A DNA stretch of 42,473 nt, taken from Ramlibacter sp. (GTDB lineage Bacteria > Pseudomonadota > Gammaproteobacteria > Burkholderiales > Burkholderiaceae_C). Position 1 is the first letter of the stretch. Every line of letters starts with the position of its first letter. The stretch is taken from positions 1 through 42,473 of the forward strand of contig JAJTCN010000027.1 of the NCBI GenBank assembly GCA_021323335.1. Direction: 5' to 3'. A program made the position numbers and the translations under genes. The notes beneath the pieces are model-generated. The model made no database searches. It was given only the letters and a program-made list of their open reading frames with translations, and was not told the origin of the DNA. Shown here one piece after another: positions 40,525 through 42,473 of this stretch.

Positions 40525-41502
40525 ATGCTCGCCTACATCATCCGCCGCCTGCTGCAGGCCATGCTCGTCATGGCCGTGATGTCGGCGCTCGTCTTCGTCG
40601 GGCTCTATGTCGTGGGCGACCCGGTCTCGATGATGGCGAGCCCGGACGCCACCGAACTGGACCGCGAGGCGATCCGCCAGAACTTCGGGCTCGACAAGCC
40701 GTTGTGGCAGCAGTACGGCATCTTCATGTCGCATGCGTTGCAGCTGGATTTCGGCAAGAGCTTCCTCACCGGCCAGTCGGCGATGGGCCTCATCCTGGAG
40801 CGCATGCCTGCCACGCTGGAGCTGGCCTGCGTGGCCATGCTGCTGGCGGCGATCATCGGCATCCCGCTGGGCATCTGGGCCGGGCTCAAGCCCCAGGCCG
40901 TCAGCACGCGCGGCATCATGACGGGCTCGGTGCTGGGCTTTTCGCTGCCCAACTTCTGGGTCGGGCTGATGCTGATCATGGTGTTCGCGGTCTACCTGGG
41001 CTGGGTGCCGGCCAGTGGCCGCGGCAAGACCGTGCTGGTGGGCCCGCTGGACCTGAGCGTGCTGACGCTGGACGGCTGGAAGCGGCTGATCCTGCCGGCC
41101 CTGACCATCGCCATCGCCAAGGCGGCGCTGATCATCCGCGTGACGCGCGCCGCCACGCGCGAAGCGCTGCCCATGGACTACATCAAGTTCGCGCGCGCCA
41201 AGGGCCTGTCCTGGAGCCGCATCCTGCGGGTGCACCTGCTCAAGAACATCATGATCCCCATCGTCACCGTGTTCGGCCTGGAGTTCGGCCAGGTCGTGGC
41301 CTTCGCGGTGGTGACCGAAACCATCTTCGCGTGGCCCGGCATGGGCAAGCTGCTGCTCGACTCCATCATCACGCTGGACCGGCCGGTGGTGGTGGCCTAC
41401 CTGATCCTCATCGTCTTCTTCCTGGTGATGCTCAACCTGGTGACCGACATCTTCTACTCCGTGCTGGACCCCCGGGTGCGGTTGCAGGCGGCGAAAGCAT
41501 GA
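40525..41502 (+). CDS. Dipeptide/oligopeptide ABC transporter permease (DppB-like)
   Basis: The 325-residue protein opens MLAYIIRRLLQAMLVMAVMS and has six hydrophobic segments with the DppB/OppB N-terminal domain (a FVGLYVVGDPVSMMASPDAT loop). The EAA loop is seen in ALPMDYIKFARAKGLSWSRI near 215, the contact for the ATPases, and ETIFAWPGMGKLLLDSI near 270 is family-typical. It starts 23 bases after the binding-protein stop and its TGA overlaps the ATG of the next permease (ATGA). It forms half of the inner-membrane channel for peptides or related solutes. Confidence 0.93.
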   Translation: MLAYIIRRLLQAMLVMAVMSALVFVGLYVVGDPVSMMASPDATELDREAIRQNFGLDKPLWQQYGIFMSHALQLDFGKSFLTGQSAMGLILERMPATLELACVAMLLAAIIGIPLGIWAGLKPQAVSTRGIMTGSVLGFSLPNFWVGLMLIMVFAVYLGWVPASGRGKTVLVGPLDLSVLTLDGWKRLILPALTIAIAKAALIIRVTRAATREALPMDYIKFARAKGLSWSRILRVHLLKNIMIPIVTVFGLEFGQVVAFAVVTETIFAWPGMGKLLLDSIITLDRPVVVAYLILIVFFLVMLNLVTDIFYSVLDPRVRLQAAKA

Positions 41503-42431
41503 GCGCTGTCATCACGCCCGTCGTGCTCGAAGAAGAGGTGGTGGCATTGCCGCCGCCGGAGACCCCGTGGCAACGCCTGCGCCGGGAGTTCTTCGCCAAC
41601 AAGCTGGCCGTCGCAGGGCTGGTGCTGTTGCTGCTGGCCGTCGCCGTCGCCGTGTTCGCGCCCTGGATCTCGCCGCAAAACCCCTACGACATCGGCAAGC
41701 TCGACATCCTGGACTCCAAGCTGCCGCCTGGCAGCAAGACGGCCGATGGCGGCATGCACTACTGGCTGGGCACCGACGGGCAGGCGCGCGACCTGCTCTC
41801 GGCCATCTTCTACGGCCTGCGCACCAGCCTGATGGTGGGCGGCGTCTCGGTGGCGGCGGCGCTGGCCATCGGCACCGTCGTCGGTCTCGCGGCCGCCTAC
41901 TTCGGCGGCTGGGTCGACGCGCTGCTGATGCGCATCGTCGACATCCAGCTCTCCTTCCCCGCCATCCTGGTCGCGCTGATCCTGCTGGCCATCCTGGGCA
42001 AGGGCGTCGACAAGGTGATCATCGCGCTGGTCATCGTCCAATGGGCCTACTTTGCGCGGGCGGCCCGTGGCGCCGCGCTGGTCGAGCGCGCCAAGGAATA
42101 CGTGGAAGCCGCGCAATGCATGGCCCTCAGTTCACGACGCGTGCTGCTGCGCCACATGCTGCCCAACTGCATGCCGCCGCTGATCGTCATCGCCACCATC
42201 GACCTGGCGCACGCCATCGCGCTGGAGTCGACGCTGTCCTTCCTCGGTGTCGGCGTGCCGGTGACCGAGCCCTCCCTGGGCATGCTGATCGCCAACGGCT
42301 TCGAGTTCATGCTCAGCGGCCACTACTGGATCTCGTTCTTTCCCGGCATCGCGCTGGCGCTGGCCATCGTGGGCATCAACCTGGTGGGCGACCACCTGCG
42401 CGACATCCTCAATCCGCACAATGCCCACTGA
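41499..42431 (+). CDS. Dipeptide/oligopeptide ABC transporter permease (DppC-like)
   Basis: The 310-residue protein has the DppC/OppC order: a short N-terminal cytoplasmic part with WQRLRREFFANKLAVAGLVL, a first helix, the periplasmic HYWLGTDGQARDLLSAIFYG segment near 85, and five further helices. The EAA loop AKEYVEAAQCMALSSRRVLL near 200 contacts the ATPases. The start overlaps the DppB stop. Its end overlaps the start of an ATPase gene by 11 bases. Together with the upstream permease it forms the transmembrane channel. Confidence 0.93.
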   Translation: MSAVITPVVLEEEVVALPPPETPWQRLRREFFANKLAVAGLVLLLLAVAVAVFAPWISPQNPYDIGKLDILDSKLPPGSKTADGGMHYWLGTDGQARDLLSAIFYGLRTSLMVGGVSVAAALAIGTVVGLAAAYFGGWVDALLMRIVDIQLSFPAILVALILLAILGKGVDKVIIALVIVQWAYFARAARGAALVERAKEYVEAAQCMALSSRRVLLRHMLPNCMPPLIVIATIDLAHAIALESTLSFLGVGVPVTEPSLGMLIANGFEFMLSGHYWISFFPGIALALAIVGINLVGDHLRDILNPHNAH

Positions 42432-42473
42432 CAGCGTGAGCGCACCGGTCCTCGAGGTGCAGGGCCTGCAGAC
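42421..42473 (+). CDS. ABC transporter ATP-binding protein, N-terminal fragment (cut by window end)
   Basis: An ATG at 42421, inside the last codons of the DppC-like gene, opens MPTDSVSAPVLEVQGLQ and runs off the window. The VLEVQGL strand is the usual first strand of DppD/OppD-type ATPases before Walker A. Position straight after two peptide permeases supports the call, although no catalytic motif is yet visible. Confidence 0.7.
   Translation, partial: MPTDSVSAPVLEVQGLQ

Overview
The window is GC-rich, densely coded, and has no tRNA, rRNA, CRISPR array, transposase or phage gene that I could see. Three Bug/TctC-type periplasmic binding proteins, many LysR/GntR/LacI regulators and several acyl-CoA operons point to a metabolically versatile member of the Burkholderiales, most likely Comamonadaceae (Ramlibacter/Variovorax/Polaromonas-like). 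This placement is inferred from gene content only.

Layout. (1) 1-6260: the tail of an unknown gene, a YihY-type membrane protein on the minus strand, then a tightly overlapping plus-strand operon SDR - flavin monooxygenase - BASS-type symporter - NAD-dependent epimerase/dehydrogenase - EamA exporter, and a tiny basic protein. (2) 6291-10398: a G/C palindrome, a one-module NRPS with only half a condensation domain (minus strand), and two small genes with internal losses (a DUF2200 pseudogene and a GFA-family protein lacking its CxC zinc segment). (3) 10580-22988: a long minus-strand run. Read in its own direction it holds enoyl-CoA hydratase, CoA ligase, Bug, enoyl-CoA hydratase, ProC, Bug, a GGCT-like protein, a polar amino-acid ABC transporter with an ornithine-cyclodeaminase-family gene inside it, a VOC protein, a GntR/FCD regulator, a 95-aa unknown and a DMT exporter. 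(4) 23119-29733: two convergent LysR genes, then a plus-strand operon CoA ligase - acyl-CoA dehydrogenase - Bug - Crp/Fnr, with a 27-bp perfect palindrome in the control region. (5) 29739-36862: a minus-strand operon TRAP transporter (DctP-DctQ-DctM) - VOC - RuBisCO-like protein - DUF1537 sugar-acid kinase, with a divergent LacI-type regulator. (6) 36903-38650: a radical SAM/SPASM protein translationally coupled to a methyltransferase. (7) 38975-end: a dipeptide/oligopeptide ABC transporter (binding protein, two permeases, start of an ATPase).

How the genes work together. Region 5 looks like one self-contained catabolic unit. A solute (probably a sugar acid) enters through the TRAP system, is phosphorylated by the DUF1537 kinase and processed by the RuBisCO-like protein, with a VOC enzyme of unknown role, under LacI-type control. 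This resembles the kinase/RLP logic of D-apionate catabolism, but the usual companion enzymes are not in the window. It is my best candidate for an incompletely described system. Region 3 joins acyl-CoA chemistry with three proteins from families that make or reduce cyclic imino/lactam amino acids (OCD family, ProC, GGCT-like) next to an amino-acid importer. Region 6 is a small modification pair with no visible substrate gene.

Caveat: all family calls come from reading motifs by eye; no database search was run. Three genes (DUF2200, GFA, peptide-binding protein) seem to lack roughly 18-25 internal residues relative to my memory of their families. This should be checked against reads before any biology is built on it.
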